A stretch of 64,000 nt of DNA from Colwellia chukchiensis. Its GTDB lineage: Bacteria; Pseudomonadota; Gammaproteobacteria; Enterobacterales; Alteromonadaceae. Location: positions 496,001 to 560,000 of the forward strand of contig NZ_NBOC01000001.1 in NCBI RefSeq assembly GCF_002104455.1, written 5' to 3'. A program made the translations under genes and the position numbers. The stretch's first letter is position 1; each line of letters opens with the position of its first letter. This document shows, in pieces, positions 1-9,564 of this stretch. The notes below the pieces were generated by a model. It made no database searches. It was not told the origin of the DNA and saw only the letters and a program-made list of their open reading frames with translations.

Positions 1-253
1 TTTTTAACCATTCATTCATCGTCAGAGTAAAAAAGTTTCATTTTGATTATTATTGGGCTAACATGCCCGTTCAAATTGCGGTTTTAAAGCGTAAAAGTAA
101 GTAAATAGCCTGTTTTTAGTTTACTCATTTAAGTTGACTACTCGTTGTTAATTAAACAGCGGCTTGTGATCACTCATCATACTAGCCACAGGTAAATTGT
201 TGTCTAAGCTAAAACCGCGCCGAAATACAATAGCCTCGTGTAAAGAGATAAAG

Positions 254-2161
254 ATGTTAGAAAATATTCGAGAAAGCTCTCAAGGATTAACCGCTAAGAT
301 TATTCTTGGTTTAATTATTTTAACCTTCGCTGTTGCTGGCATTGGCAATTACACTAACTCAGTTGATAGCTCTGTGGCTGATGTTAATGGCGAAAAAATA
401 TCGCAAGATGAGTTTAATAAAGCTTATCAAGCGCAACGTAATCGTATGGCGCAACAATTTGGTGAGATGTTTGAAACCTTATCAGCAGATGCTAATTACA
501 TGAGTAACTTTCGCACTGGTGTGGTAGACAACTTGATCAGTCAAAAACTGTTGGATCAACACTCAGCCGCATTGGCGATACGGGTCAGCGATGAGCGCAT
601 TAAAAGTACCATTCGCAATATGCCAGAGTTTCAAGTTGATGGTGTGTTTGATAATAACCGCTATTTAGCCATGATCAATCAAGCAGGTTTTTATCAATCG
701 TCTGATTTTCGTGACTATCTTCGCACTGAAATGACGCGCCGCCAATTGACCCAAGGCTTAGTTAGCACTGAGTTTAGTTTGCCATATCAAGAACAAATGT
801 ACACAGCGTTAGAAAATCAACAACGTGATATTCGCTTTGCAACGCTTGATATTGAGCAATTTAAAGGTAACGCCGAAGTAACTGCAGCGGAAATTAACGA
901 TTATTACCTTGCGAATCAAGCACGATTTGAAAACCAAGAACAGGTTAAAGTGAACTATATCACTATCGACGTAAACGATATTGCCAATAGTATTACCTTA
1001 ACAGAAGACGATATTGCAAATTATTATCAAAATAATATTAGCCAGTATACAGAACAAGAACAGCGCCGAGTTGCTCATATACTGATTGAATTTGGTGAAG
1101 ATGAAAACCAAGCACAAGCGCAAGCAGAAGCCTTATTGGCAAAAATTAATGCTGGGGAAGACTTTGCAGCGCTAGCAAAAGCACACTCTGCAGATACGTT
1201 TAGCGGCGAGAACGGTGGTGATCTCGACTGGATTGATGCTGGTATCATGGATACAGCGTTTGATGAAGCAGCGTTTGCTTTAACAGGCATCGGCAGCGTC
1301 AGTGACGTTGTTAAAACAGAGTTTGGTTTTCATATTATTAAATTGACAGACTACAAAGCCGAAACCGTGAAAAGCTTAGCTCAAGTGCGTGATTCAATCA
1401 TAGCTAAAGCGAAAAACGAACAAGCCCAAGACAAGTTTTTTGAACTTCAGCAAGAAGCGGCGCGTTTAAGCTTTGAATTTCCCGACAGCTTAGAAGATGC
1501 TGCCGAGGCAATAAATGCCAAGATTAAAACCTCTGACTGGTTATCACGTGGTGTGAATGCAGCGCCATTTGATGCTAATAACGTTGTCGATGTTGCCTTC
1601 TCAGAGCTTGTGATCAATGAACAACTCAACTCTGATGTCATTGAAGTAAACGATGGCTTGGCGATGGTGATGCGCCTGCAAGAATATCAAGCAGCGAGTG
1701 TTAAACCGTTAGCCGAGGTTAGCGATAACATTAAAGCGATCTTAATTGCAGAAAAAGCATCTGAGCAAGCACAAGCGGTTGCCGAAGAGTTACTTGCAGC
1801 CTTTAAATCAGGTACGGATATTAGCGAGCAATTAGCGCAATATGGTGCCAGTATGGAAACTAAAGCCGCAGTGACGCGAGTAGGTAGTGGCCTAGATGCC
1901 AGCTTAACACGAGAAGCGTTTAAGTTACCGCATCCAAGTGAAGGGCAAATATCAGCAACGACGGTTAACTTAAGTAATGGTAACTTGGCCGTGCTTGAAT
2001 TGCAGGCTGTACATGCAGGCGACGCACAACCGGCGCCGCAATTGTCACAACAACTAACGCAGCAGCTTGCCCAAACCGCTTACCTGAACTACATCGAAGC
2101 GCTAAAAGTGGATGCTGAAATTGTTCGTCGCACAGTACAAGCACCAACGACGCCCTACTAG
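254..2161 (+). CDS. ppiD: Periplasmic folding chaperone / peptidyl-prolyl isomerase PpiD
   Basis: PpiD is an inner-membrane-anchored periplasmic chaperone that works near the Sec translocon on emerging envelope proteins. The 635-residue product begins MLENIRESSQG, as PpiD proteins do, then has one membrane segment at about residues 15-33, a SurA_N-like chaperone region, and a parvulin domain at about 265-365 (RRVAHILIEF ... NGGDLDW ... FGFHIIKL). Length matches the family (E. coli PpiD is about 620). An in-frame upstream TTG at 197 would add 19 residues before the conserved start, so the ATG at 254 with AGAGAT just upstream was chosen. It is a single gene with its own terminator. PpiD parvulin domains are often catalytically weak, so the chaperone role is safer than isomerase activity. 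Confidence 0.95.
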   Translation: MLENIRESSQGLTAKIILGLIILTFAVAGIGNYTNSVDSSVADVNGEKISQDEFNKAYQAQRNRMAQQFGEMFETLSADANYMSNFRTGVVDNLISQKLLDQHSAALAIRVSDERIKSTIRNMPEFQVDGVFDNNRYLAMINQAGFYQSSDFRDYLRTEMTRRQLTQGLVSTEFSLPYQEQMYTALENQQRDIRFATLDIEQFKGNAEVTAAEINDYYLANQARFENQEQVKVNYITIDVNDIANSITLTEDDIANYYQNNISQYTEQEQRRVAHILIEFGEDENQAQAQAEALLAKINAGEDFAALAKAHSADTFSGENGGDLDWIDAGIMDTAFDEAAFALTGIGSVSDVVKTEFGFHIIKLTDYKAETVKSLAQVRDSIIAKAKNEQAQDKFFELQQEAARLSFEFPDSLEDAAEAINAKIKTSDWLSRGVNAAPFDANNVVDVAFSELVINEQLNSDVIEVNDGLAMVMRLQEYQAASVKPLAEVSDNIKAILIAEKASEQAQAVAEELLAAFKSGTDISEQLAQYGASMETKAAVTRVGSGLDASLTREAFKLPHPSEGQISATTVNLSNGNLAVLELQAVHAGDAQPAPQLSQQLTQQLAQTAYLNYIEALKVDAEIVRRTVQAPTTPY

Positions 2162-2183
2162 TTCATCTCTTTAACGCATCAAT

Positions 2184-2217
2184 AAACGCCAGTCAGGTAA
2201 AGCTGACTGGCGTTTTT
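2184..2217 (+). terminator. Rho-independent terminator of ppiD
   Basis: A 13-bp perfect stem (2184-2196 with 2203-2215) around a six-base loop is followed by a T-rich run, 23 bases after the ppiD stop. The left arm is preceded by A-rich sequence, so it may also stop leftward transcription coming out of sapF. Confidence 0.85.
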
Positions 2218-2239
2218 ATTTGTGATTTAACTATTTCAA

Positions 2240-3025
2240 TTAACGATTAAGTAATTGAAAACGTTGGCTCATGATCAGCTTCTTAGTGTGTTTATGCTGT
2301 GGGTTTTGCAAAATATCAGTGGTTTTGCCTAGCTCTAGCACCTTGCCTTTGTACAGTACCATCATCTCATCACTAAAGTGGCGAACTATGCCTAAGTTGT
2401 GAGATATCAGAATAAAGGCAAGGCCCATTTGTTGTTGTAAATCGAGCAACAAGTTGATCATTTGTGAGCGCAGTGATGGGTCGAGTGAAGCTAATGCCTC
2501 ATCAAGAATGATCACTTGTGGCTGTAAAATAATGGCTCTGGCTAAAGAGATACGTTGCTTTTGACCACCAGAAAACATATGCGGATAAAAGTTCATATGC
2601 TCTGCTAATAGGCCGACCTTTTGCAGGGTTTCTCGGATCAGTTGATAACGCTCCAGTTCATCAAGATCGGTATTGAGCTGTAAAGGCTCGTCTAACAACT
2701 GCTCTATGGTCAGGCTTGGGTTGAGGGTTGTACCTGAGTCTTGAAAAATCATGCGAATGTGTTGGCAGCGCTGTTTAAAGTTACCTGGCTCAAGTGTTTG
2801 ACCATTTAAGCGAATATGGCCGGTACTCGGCAATTCTGCACCAACTAATAGCTTTGCTAGCGTTGATTTTCCTGAGCCCGTTTCACCAACAATCGCTAAG
2901 GTTTTATGGGCTTCAATATTAAATGACAAGGGTTCAAGCGCGTTAATACAGCGGCGGTTTAGCCAATAGTTTTTGTCTTTATAGCTTTTACTTAAATTAA
3001 CAACTTGTAATAACACATTGCTCAC
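2240..3025 (-). CDS. sapF: Peptide ABC transporter ATP-binding protein SapF
   Basis: This is the second ATPase of the Sap (sensitivity to antimicrobial peptides) oligopeptide-type ABC importer; it hydrolyses ATP on the cytoplasmic face of the SapBC permease. The 261-residue product has Walker A GETGSGKST at about 51-59, signature FSGGQKQR at about 152-159, Walker B VIILDEALASLD and a switch His in LISHNLGIV. It is the last gene of the operon and its start overlaps the sapD stop by four bases. Closest named relatives are SapF and OppF/DppF; the assignment to Sap rests on the five-gene order. Confidence 0.9.
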   Translation of the reverse strand: MSNVLLQVVNLSKSYKDKNYWLNRRCINALEPLSFNIEAHKTLAIVGETGSGKSTLAKLLVGAELPSTGHIRLNGQTLEPGNFKQRCQHIRMIFQDSGTTLNPSLTIEQLLDEPLQLNTDLDELERYQLIRETLQKVGLLAEHMNFYPHMFSGGQKQRISLARAIILQPQVIILDEALASLDPSLRSQMINLLLDLQQQMGLAFILISHNLGIVRHFSDEMMVLYKGKVLELGKTTDILQNPQHKHTKKLIMSQRFQLLNR

Positions 3026-4014
3026 GAGTAGCTATCCTTTAGCGGGAAATGGCAACTAACTTGGTGATCATGGTAGCTTTTAATTTTCGGCGCATGAACA
3101 CACTTTTGCTGTGCTCTTGGGCAGCGTGGCCCTAAACGACAGCCAATTGGTAAATGTTGTAAGATTGGAATACTACCCGGTAGTGTCATTAGCCTAGACT
3201 TATTCGGGATCATACTGCTAGCTTTTGGGCTACTGTCAACAAGCGCCCGTGTATAGGGGTGATACGGCTGGTTAAAAATTTGCTCTGTGGTGCCCGCTTC
3301 AACAAACTGACCGCTGTACATCACAGTAATGGTATTGGTCCAATGGGTGACATTTTCTAAATCATGACTGATCAACAAAATCGACATATTCTTCAGTTGG
3401 TTTAAGCTTGCCAAAAGCCGAAAAATCTGGCCTTGATTGGTGCTTTCCATCGCTGCGGTAGGCTCATCTGCAATCAATAATATCGGGCGACGTGCCAACG
3501 CCATTGCTATCATGACACGCTGGCATAATGCATCGGTAAGTTGGTGTGGAAAACTTTTTACGCAGGCTTGGTGTTTCTTAATACCCACTTTGTGCAGTAA
3601 GTTCATTGCTGCAAGTTTTCGTTGTTGGCGTTTTTGCCAAAAAAAGCCTGATAGTTGTGCAACATCAACGGCTTCTTCAAGCTGCTCGCCTATGGTTGCG
3701 GTTGGGTCTAAACAGGCCATTGGCTCTTGAAAGATCATCGCGACATCTTTCGTGATCACAGCTTTTCTTTCTTCAGGAGACAAGCGCATTAAGTCTTGGC
3801 CACGCCAATGAAAGCGATCAACATGGACTTGCCACTTTTCATCAAGAACACCGATAATGGCTTGTGCCAGTAATGACTTGCCTGAGCCAGACTCGCCCAC
3901 CAAGCCGCGTACTTCACCTTCTCGCATTTTTAAATTAACGTGATCCACGGCTAAAATAGGCTTGGTTGCTGTTTTCAATTCAATGGAGAGATTGCGAATA
4001 TCAATTAAATTCAT
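3022..4014 (-). CDS. sapD: Peptide ABC transporter ATP-binding protein SapD
   Basis: This is the first ATPase of the Sap importer, 330 residues as expected. Walker A is GESGSGKS (about 40-47) and Walker B is ILLIADEPT. The ABC signature is degenerate: where a normal ATPase has LSGGQ this protein has LTDALCQRVMIA. E. coli SapD has a similarly aberrant LTEGECQKVMIA, as far as I recall, so this is a family feature and not a mutation. The C-terminal oligopeptide-transporter extension carries Cys residues in GCRLGPRCPRAQQKC, the pattern of OppD/DppD tails that can bind an Fe-S cluster in some homologues. In E. coli SapD is also reported to support Trk potassium uptake. The start overlaps the sapC stop by one base. 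Confidence 0.93.
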   Translation of the reverse strand: MNLIDIRNLSIELKTATKPILAVDHVNLKMREGEVRGLVGESGSGKSLLAQAIIGVLDEKWQVHVDRFHWRGQDLMRLSPEERKAVITKDVAMIFQEPMACLDPTATIGEQLEEAVDVAQLSGFFWQKRQQRKLAAMNLLHKVGIKKHQACVKSFPHQLTDALCQRVMIAMALARRPILLIADEPTAAMESTNQGQIFRLLASLNQLKNMSILLISHDLENVTHWTNTITVMYSGQFVEAGTTEQIFNQPYHPYTRALVDSSPKASSMIPNKSRLMTLPGSIPILQHLPIGCRLGPRCPRAQQKCVHAPKIKSYHDHQVSCHFPLKDSYS

Positions 4015-4907
4015 TAACTTTCCTTGCGCACTTTCAGAGCGTGGCGCATACCTTCACCCACTAAATTAGTGGCGATCACTGAAAATAAAATCGCTAAACC
4101 AGGTAGATAGACGGTCCAGGGGGCAATATAAAACATATCAATCCCATTCGCTAACATGGCACCCCATTCAGGCATTGGCAGTGGCGCGCCTAAGCCAAGA
4201 AAGCCCAGTGCCGCAATGTCAAGTATTGCCGCCGACTGTGCCAATGTTGCTTGGCTAATTAACTTTTCGATGATATTCGGAAATACAGAGTAGCGTAGAA
4301 TTCTAAACGAGTTGGCACCATCTAGACGTGAGGCTAAGACATAATCTTTAGCGAACTCTTCTTTAACTGCATTGCGCGTAATATGTACAAATTGTGGAAT
4401 TAATACCATGATAATAGCCCATAAGGTATTTTCCAACCCGGGACCCAATATGGCAACGATAATAATGGCTAGTAATAAGGAAGGAATCGATAAAATCACA
4501 TCAAGAAAGTGGTTTAAAATACTTGATTTGATACCGGTTGTTAGCGCTGATAATGAGCCGATAATGACGCCAATCACCAGTGAAACCGCAACCACTATTA
4601 TACTTAAGCCAAAAGTTAATGAAGCGCCTTGCATGAGACGCGATAGCATATCTCGGCCTAAATTGTCGGTACCCAGTAAAAAGCTGATATTACCTTCATT
4701 ACTCCATGCTGGCGGCAGCAGCAAGTAGTCTAAATGGTTTTCTACCGCTGAATAGGGCGTAATAAAATTGGCAACAACGGCCAGTATGATTAAAAAAATG
4801 AAACAACTAAAGCCAATCATAACGACCGGCGGTTGTTTAAAGTTATGCCATAACTGCATCAGTGGCGTAGGAAAGTCTTCTTCCTGGTAAACTTTATCAC
4901 GTGCCAT
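4014..4907 (-). CDS. sapC: Peptide ABC transporter permease SapC
   Basis: Inner-membrane permease subunit of the Sap importer (BPD_transp_1 fold). The 297-residue product has an N-terminal membrane segment at about 33-55, a periplasmic loop containing the DppC/OppC-type LLGTDNLGRDMLSRLMQGA, then about five further membrane segments and the EAA-like cytoplasmic loop (DYVLASRLDGANSFRILRY) that contacts the ATPases. It overlaps sapB by 11 bases, typical of translational coupling. The related DppC and OppC proteins are the only realistic alternatives. Confidence 0.93.
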   Translation of the reverse strand: MARDKVYQEEDFPTPLMQLWHNFKQPPVVMIGFSCFIFLIILAVVANFITPYSAVENHLDYLLLPPAWSNEGNISFLLGTDNLGRDMLSRLMQGASLTFGLSIIVVAVSLVIGVIIGSLSALTTGIKSSILNHFLDVILSIPSLLLAIIIVAILGPGLENTLWAIIMVLIPQFVHITRNAVKEEFAKDYVLASRLDGANSFRILRYSVFPNIIEKLISQATLAQSAAILDIAALGFLGLGAPLPMPEWGAMLANGIDMFYIAPWTVYLPGLAILFSVIATNLVGEGMRHALKVRKES

Positions 4908-5925
4908 GATTTGGCTCCCGAGCTAAAGGGTTAAGGGCAGCATAAACAAAATCTATGATAATATGGACAATAAAAATAAAGGTCGATAACACAATTAAGC
5001 CGCCTTGTATGGCAGTGTAGTCGCGTTGATAAATGCTTTCAATCAACCAACTGCCAATGCCTGGCCAACTAAATATCATTTCAGTGATCATGGCGATGGT
5101 GACTAAGTTCGCAAACTGTAAGCCCACATCTCTAATGACTTTAATAACAGCGTTTCGCATCGCATGACGGTAAATAATTTGCGCAAAGGTTAAGCCTTTT
5201 GCTTGGGCGGCAGTAATGTAATGGGTATCTAGCACCTCTAGCATGGCGGTGCGTGCCAAACGCATAAAGATGGTCGCTGGGGCTAAAGCGACAACGATCA
5301 CAGGTAATATAAGGTGGCGCGTAGCATCTTGAAAAGCTTGCCACTTATACTCGCTATCGCTCAGTAAAATATCGATCAATTGCAAGCCTGTGACATATTC
5401 AATTTCAAATAATAAGCTAATTTGTCCTGCTGAGGGCAGCCAGCCTAATTGAATAGAAAAAATTAAAATTGCTAACATACCAAGCCAGAACACGGGGATG
5501 GAATAGCCGATCATGGCAATAGCTAAAATAAGGTTATCTGGTACTTTACGGTGATAGATAGCTGCGAAAAAGCCGATAGGTATACCAAAAAACATCGCGA
5601 TGAGCAGGGCGACACTGGTGAGCTCAATCGTCGCAGGTAAGCGATGAAATATTTCAGTTGTAATCGGTAATTGACTGGCCATTGAATAGCCCATATCACC
5701 CTGAAATAAATGGCTGAGATAACTAAAATATTGGCTGACTATACTTGCCTGTTGTTGGTATTGATGTGCTAACGCCGCTAAATGTTCAGGTGTTGCATTG
5801 ATTTGTCCGGTTAGGTTGATTAATTGCTCACCCGGAAATAAAAAGCTTAAACTAAAAGATAATATTGTCAGTAACAACATAGTAAAAAAGAATAAGCTAA
5901 TGCGGCGCAGGGTAAATATCAGCAT
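4897..5925 (-). CDS. sapB: Peptide ABC transporter permease SapB
   Basis: Partner permease to SapC, forming the transmembrane pore of the Sap peptide importer. The 342-residue protein starts with a DppB/OppB-type segment (FTLRRISLFFFTMLLLTILSF), has about six membrane helices and an EAA loop (YITAAQAKGLTFAQIIYRHAMRNA) at roughly 240-265. Length is slightly above the usual 320. It begins one base after the sapA stop, so the two are almost certainly cotranscribed. Confidence 0.93.
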   Translation of the reverse strand: MLIFTLRRISLFFFTMLLLTILSFSLSFLFPGEQLINLTGQINATPEHLAALAHQYQQQASIVSQYFSYLSHLFQGDMGYSMASQLPITTEIFHRLPATIELTSVALLIAMFFGIPIGFFAAIYHRKVPDNLILAIAMIGYSIPVFWLGMLAILIFSIQLGWLPSAGQISLLFEIEYVTGLQLIDILLSDSEYKWQAFQDATRHLILPVIVVALAPATIFMRLARTAMLEVLDTHYITAAQAKGLTFAQIIYRHAMRNAVIKVIRDVGLQFANLVTIAMITEMIFSWPGIGSWLIESIYQRDYTAIQGGLIVLSTFIFIVHIIIDFVYAALNPLAREPNHGT

Positions 5926-5926
5926 T

Positions 5927-7543
5927 TTAGTTTTTAGTTACCCCGTGAAAGTCAATTCCGCCAATAGAGCGCAATAGTGTACCACTAATATGTTTCGCTC
6001 GTGCTTGGTATCTTTTCGAGTGAGCAATAGGGATCAAAGGAACCTGCTCATTGATCAGTGCCAAGGCTTGTGAGTAATAGCCTTTACGGGTATTAATATT
6101 GTCGGTTTGCAAAGCGGCTTGGACCAACTGGTCAAATTCTTGGTTACACCAAAACGTTCGATTGCTGCCGGTGTTGATGGCACCACAACTGAGTAAAGTA
6201 CTAAAAAAGTTATCAGGGTCTGGATGATCGGCCGACCAGCCCAACAGTACGCTTTGGTGTTCACCTTCTGATATTTTTCGCAAAAATGTTGTCCATTCAT
6301 AATCGGAAACTATGCTGACTTTGATGTCTAACTTTTGCAAATCAGCCTGAATAAGCTTGGCCATAGTAATGGCATTGGGGTTATAGGCACGCTGCACAGG
6401 CATTGCCCATAAGTCCATGCTAAAGCCTTCGGGGTAGCCGGCTTCGGTTAATAGCTGCTTGGCTTTAGTTACCGAATATTCTTGGCCAATTATGCTCGCG
6501 TCATGGGCCCAAGAAGAGTTAGGGATCAAACCCGTGGCTATTTCTGCCTGTCCTGTGTACACGGTTTCTAGTATCGCTTGTTTATTAATGGCATAAGCTA
6601 ACGCTTGGCGCACTTTCGGGTTATCAAACGGTGCAATACGAGTGTTAAAGCCAAAGTAGCCGACATTAAAAGACGTTACTGACTCGAGTATTAAGTCAGG
6701 GTGTTGTCTGATTTTTTCATGAGCAATCGGGTAAGCGATGACATCACATTCGCCCGCCAATAGTTTTGTTAGCCTGCCAGTATCACGGGGGGTGATATCA
6801 AATAATAATTGCTTGAGCTCAGATTTGCCGCGCCAATATTCTTGATGTGGTTCATAGCGGATAAATGTGCCAGAGCTATACTGCTTAAATTTGAATGGTC
6901 CAGTGCCAATAGGCAAATTATCAAGCTCTGCCATGGTGTTCATACCCGCTAATTGGTCGGCATATTCTTTTGACAGTATGACCGCAGAATTTCCGCCAAT
7001 ATTGGCCAAAAACGAGCTATCAGAATGATTAAGGCGAAAGCGTACCGTATGGCTATTGATTCTCTCAATACTATCAATTAAATCGGCAAATTGCGCATTT
7101 TGAAAAAACGGGTATTTGCCACCTGAAACCGCATGGTAGGGGTGAGTTTTATCTAACATACGATTAAAGCTAAACAGTATGTCATCGGCATTAAGCTTGC
7201 GTGTCGGCGTAAAATAGCTGGTGTGGTGAAATTGCACGTCTTTGCGCAGATAAAAGGTGATCATTTTACCGTCGCGGGTAACATGCCATGACTTAGCAAT
7301 GGCGGGAATAATGGTATTGTCTGTGGGGTTAAACTCAATAAGCCGGTTGTAGAGTTGGTTGGCGGTTGCATCAATCGTGGTACCAGAAGTTACGGTTTGT
7401 GGATTGAAGCTTTCCGGTGCCCCTTCACTACAGTAAATTACGCTGTTTTTACTTAAATGTAAGGCTTCGTTTGCATCGCAAGCACTTAGCATTAATAACA
7501 GCAATGTTAGGTAGTAGTGAGGTGTTTGTTTAAAGTTGGCCAT
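5927..7543 (-). CDS. sapA: Peptide ABC transporter substrate-binding lipoprotein SapA
   Basis: SapA captures peptides in the periplasm and hands them to SapBC; in enteric bacteria and Haemophilus it binds antimicrobial peptides or haem. The 538-residue product belongs to the SBP_bac_5 family (DppA/OppA fold): it carries a family-typical N-lobe (ESFNPQTVTSGTTIDATANQ), the segment IGTGPFKFKQY and an NPKVRQALAYAI stretch. Its signal peptide ends in the lipobox LSAC (Cys about 22), which predicts a lipoprotein, whereas enteric SapA is usually a soluble periplasmic protein. It lies nine bases after the pspF stop. Confidence 0.92.
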   Translation of the reverse strand: MANFKQTPHYYLTLLLLMLSACDANEALHLSKNSVIYCSEGAPESFNPQTVTSGTTIDATANQLYNRLIEFNPTDNTIIPAIAKSWHVTRDGKMITFYLRKDVQFHHTSYFTPTRKLNADDILFSFNRMLDKTHPYHAVSGGKYPFFQNAQFADLIDSIERINSHTVRFRLNHSDSSFLANIGGNSAVILSKEYADQLAGMNTMAELDNLPIGTGPFKFKQYSSGTFIRYEPHQEYWRGKSELKQLLFDITPRDTGRLTKLLAGECDVIAYPIAHEKIRQHPDLILESVTSFNVGYFGFNTRIAPFDNPKVRQALAYAINKQAILETVYTGQAEIATGLIPNSSWAHDASIIGQEYSVTKAKQLLTEAGYPEGFSMDLWAMPVQRAYNPNAITMAKLIQADLQKLDIKVSIVSDYEWTTFLRKISEGEHQSVLLGWSADHPDPDNFFSTLLSCGAINTGSNRTFWCNQEFDQLVQAALQTDNINTRKGYYSQALALINEQVPLIPIAHSKRYQARAKHISGTLLRSIGGIDFHGVTKN

Positions 7544-7552
7544 AATAAATGC

Positions 7553-8647
7553 TTATTCTTCTGCAGCACTTGAGTCAAGTAAGTTATATTTTTTTAGGTA
7601 ACCCCTTAATTGATGATAGGTTAATTCCAACGCATCAGCCGTTTTCTTTTGGTTATATTGGCAATTTTCTAATGCTGATTTGATCAAGTCGACTTCATAA
7701 TTTTGCGATAAGTTTTTTAACGAAACGGGAAATTGCCATGACTTTGTGGTTAAAGCAGAAGGCGCGGTAGGTGACTTGGTTAGTGGCGCTTGTGGCTCGT
7801 CTTGGCTTGTTGGCACAAGTTTAGTAATAATGCGGTCTTGTGTTTTAATGCGTTTATCAGGGCGATATGGCGACTCAAAGGGGTCTATAACTAACTCATG
7901 CACAGGCAAATGAGGATTATTGCAACGATAAACACTGCGCTCAACAACGTTTTTTAGTTCACGAATATTACCCGGCCAATGATACTCCAGTAAAGCACGT
8001 TTGGCTTTTTCGGTAAAACCACTGAACAGTTCAAACTCCAACTCTCGTGCCATATTAATGGCAAAGTGCTCAGCCAAAAGTAATATATCGTCTAAACGTT
8101 CGCGTAGTGGGGGTAGGGTAATAACGTCAAAAGCCAATCTATCGAGCAAATCAGCGCGAAACTCACCAGAAGCTGCTAAAGACGGCAGATCTTCATTGGT
8201 GGCAGCGATCAAACGCGCATTCGTTTTTATCGTGCGTGAGCCACCTACCCGCTCAAACTCACCATACTCAACCACGCGTAATAGTTTTTCTTGGATCAAT
8301 CCAGACGTGTTAGCTATCTCGTCTAGAAACAAAGTGCCATTATCTGCACGTTCAAAGCGTCCTTCGTGGCGTTTACTTGCACCAGTAAACGCGCCGCTAT
8401 CGTAACCAAACAACTCGGTTTCTAATAAATTTTCATTTAAGGCAGCACAATTGAGCTTTAAGTAATTTTGATCCCAACGCTTTGATAAGTAGTGTAAACG
8501 AGCTGCCACTAACTCCTTGCCGGTACCGCGCTCACCAATAATAAGGACGGGTTTACTTAACGGGGCGATTTGTGAGATTTGCTCTAACACCTCTAAAAAG
8601 CTATTCGATTGGCCGATGAGGTTATCTTGTTGTTTGAAGCGTGTCAT
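7553..8647 (-). CDS. pspF: Psp operon transcriptional activator PspF
   Basis: PspF is a sigma-54 enhancer-binding protein that switches on the phage-shock operon when PspA releases it. The 364-residue product begins directly with the AAA+ domain and has no receiver or sensor domain, as PspF does. It shows Walker A GERGTGKE at about 38-45, the GAFTGA sigma-54 contact loop, FLDEIANTS, and a C-terminal Fis-type helix-turn-helix (NQKKTADALELTYHQLRGYLKKY). It is about 40 residues longer than E. coli PspF owing to a Pro/Thr/Ser-rich linker near 265-315. It is divergent from pspA and only nine bases before sapA, so the sap genes may be read from the pspF promoter. Confidence 0.94.
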   Translation of the reverse strand: MTRFKQQDNLIGQSNSFLEVLEQISQIAPLSKPVLIIGERGTGKELVAARLHYLSKRWDQNYLKLNCAALNENLLETELFGYDSGAFTGASKRHEGRFERADNGTLFLDEIANTSGLIQEKLLRVVEYGEFERVGGSRTIKTNARLIAATNEDLPSLAASGEFRADLLDRLAFDVITLPPLRERLDDILLLAEHFAINMARELEFELFSGFTEKAKRALLEYHWPGNIRELKNVVERSVYRCNNPHLPVHELVIDPFESPYRPDKRIKTQDRIITKLVPTSQDEPQAPLTKSPTAPSALTTKSWQFPVSLKNLSQNYEVDLIKSALENCQYNQKKTADALELTYHQLRGYLKKYNLLDSSAAEE

Positions 8648-8773
8648 TTACTGACCTAATAATTGGTTTTTTTCACTAACAAATAGTGTATTTTATTAAT
8701 ACTTGAGTTTGAAGCCTTTTTTCTAAATATTAATAATACGTTATTATTCAAGTGATTATCCTAATATAAAAAC

Positions 8774-8790
8774 TTGGCGTAAAACATGAA
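8774..8790 (+). promoter_or_regulatory. Candidate sigma-54 promoter of pspABC
   Basis: The 17 bases TTGGCGTAAAACATGAA match the sigma-54 pattern at the -24 element (TTGGC) and partly at the -12 element (TG then A, where consensus has TTGC). Location 50 bases upstream of pspA and the adjacent sigma-54 activator gene support it. The missing C in the -12 GC is a real weakness. Confidence 0.45.
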
Positions 8791-8839
8791 TAGTACAGAC
8801 TAAGGTAATTAAAGCAAACTTTTCAATGAGGAAGTAATT

Positions 8840-9511
8840 ATGGGTGTTTTTTCAAGATTCACAGATATCATCAACTCTAATATTAACAATTTATTAGACA
8901 AAGCAGAAGATCCTGCAAAAATGGTGCGCTTGATCATACAAGAAATGGAAGACACGTTAGTTGAGGTGCGTTCATCATCAGCAAAAACTTTGGCTGATAA
9001 AAAAGATTTAGCACGACAAGCCAATCGCTTTGAAAGTGATGCTACGCAGTGGCAAGAGAAAGCTGAGCTAGCATTAAGTAAAGGGCGCGAAGATTTAGCG
9101 CGAGCGGCGTTAATGGAAAAGAAAAAGTGCCTTGATAATGCCGGTGCCTTGCGTGAAGAGTTAGCGCATGTTGACGAGCACATTGCTAAGCTACAAGATG
9201 AAATTTCGCAGTTACAAGAAAAGTTAGCAGATGCAAAAGCGCGACAAAAAGCGATTATTATGCGCGAGAAAACCGCCAACTCCCGCTTAAAAGTGAAAAA
9301 GAACATTGACAGTGAGCGGGTCAATGATGCCTTGAGTCGATTTGACCGTTACGAACGTAAAATTGATGATATAGAAGCACAGGTAGAGTCTTATGATTTG
9401 GGGAGTAAGTCGCTAGCAGATGAGATTGCTGATTTAGCTTCTGATGAAAAAATCGATGATGAATTAGCGCAATTAAAAGCTAAAATGAAGTCAGATAGCA
9501 ACAGCCAATAG
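8840..9511 (+). CDS. pspA: Phage shock protein A
   Basis: PspA is an ESCRT-III-like (PspA/IM30) membrane-binding protein that oligomerises on damaged inner membrane and, when unstressed, binds and inhibits PspF. The 223-residue length, the opening MGVFSRFTDIINSNINNLLDKAEDP and the continuous alpha-helical, highly charged heptads to about residue 190 are diagnostic. It is the first gene of pspABC with a clear AGGAAG ribosome site. Divergent pspF and the candidate sigma-54 promoter fit the classical circuit. Confidence 0.97.
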   Translation: MGVFSRFTDIINSNINNLLDKAEDPAKMVRLIIQEMEDTLVEVRSSSAKTLADKKDLARQANRFESDATQWQEKAELALSKGREDLARAALMEKKKCLDNAGALREELAHVDEHIAKLQDEISQLQEKLADAKARQKAIIMREKTANSRLKVKKNIDSERVNDALSRFDRYERKIDDIEAQVESYDLGSKSLADEIADLASDEKIDDELAQLKAKMKSDSNSQ

Positions 9512-9564
9512 TCGAAGGTTATTGGCGCTTAATTGCTACAAAATACAATGAAAGGAGAAGTATT

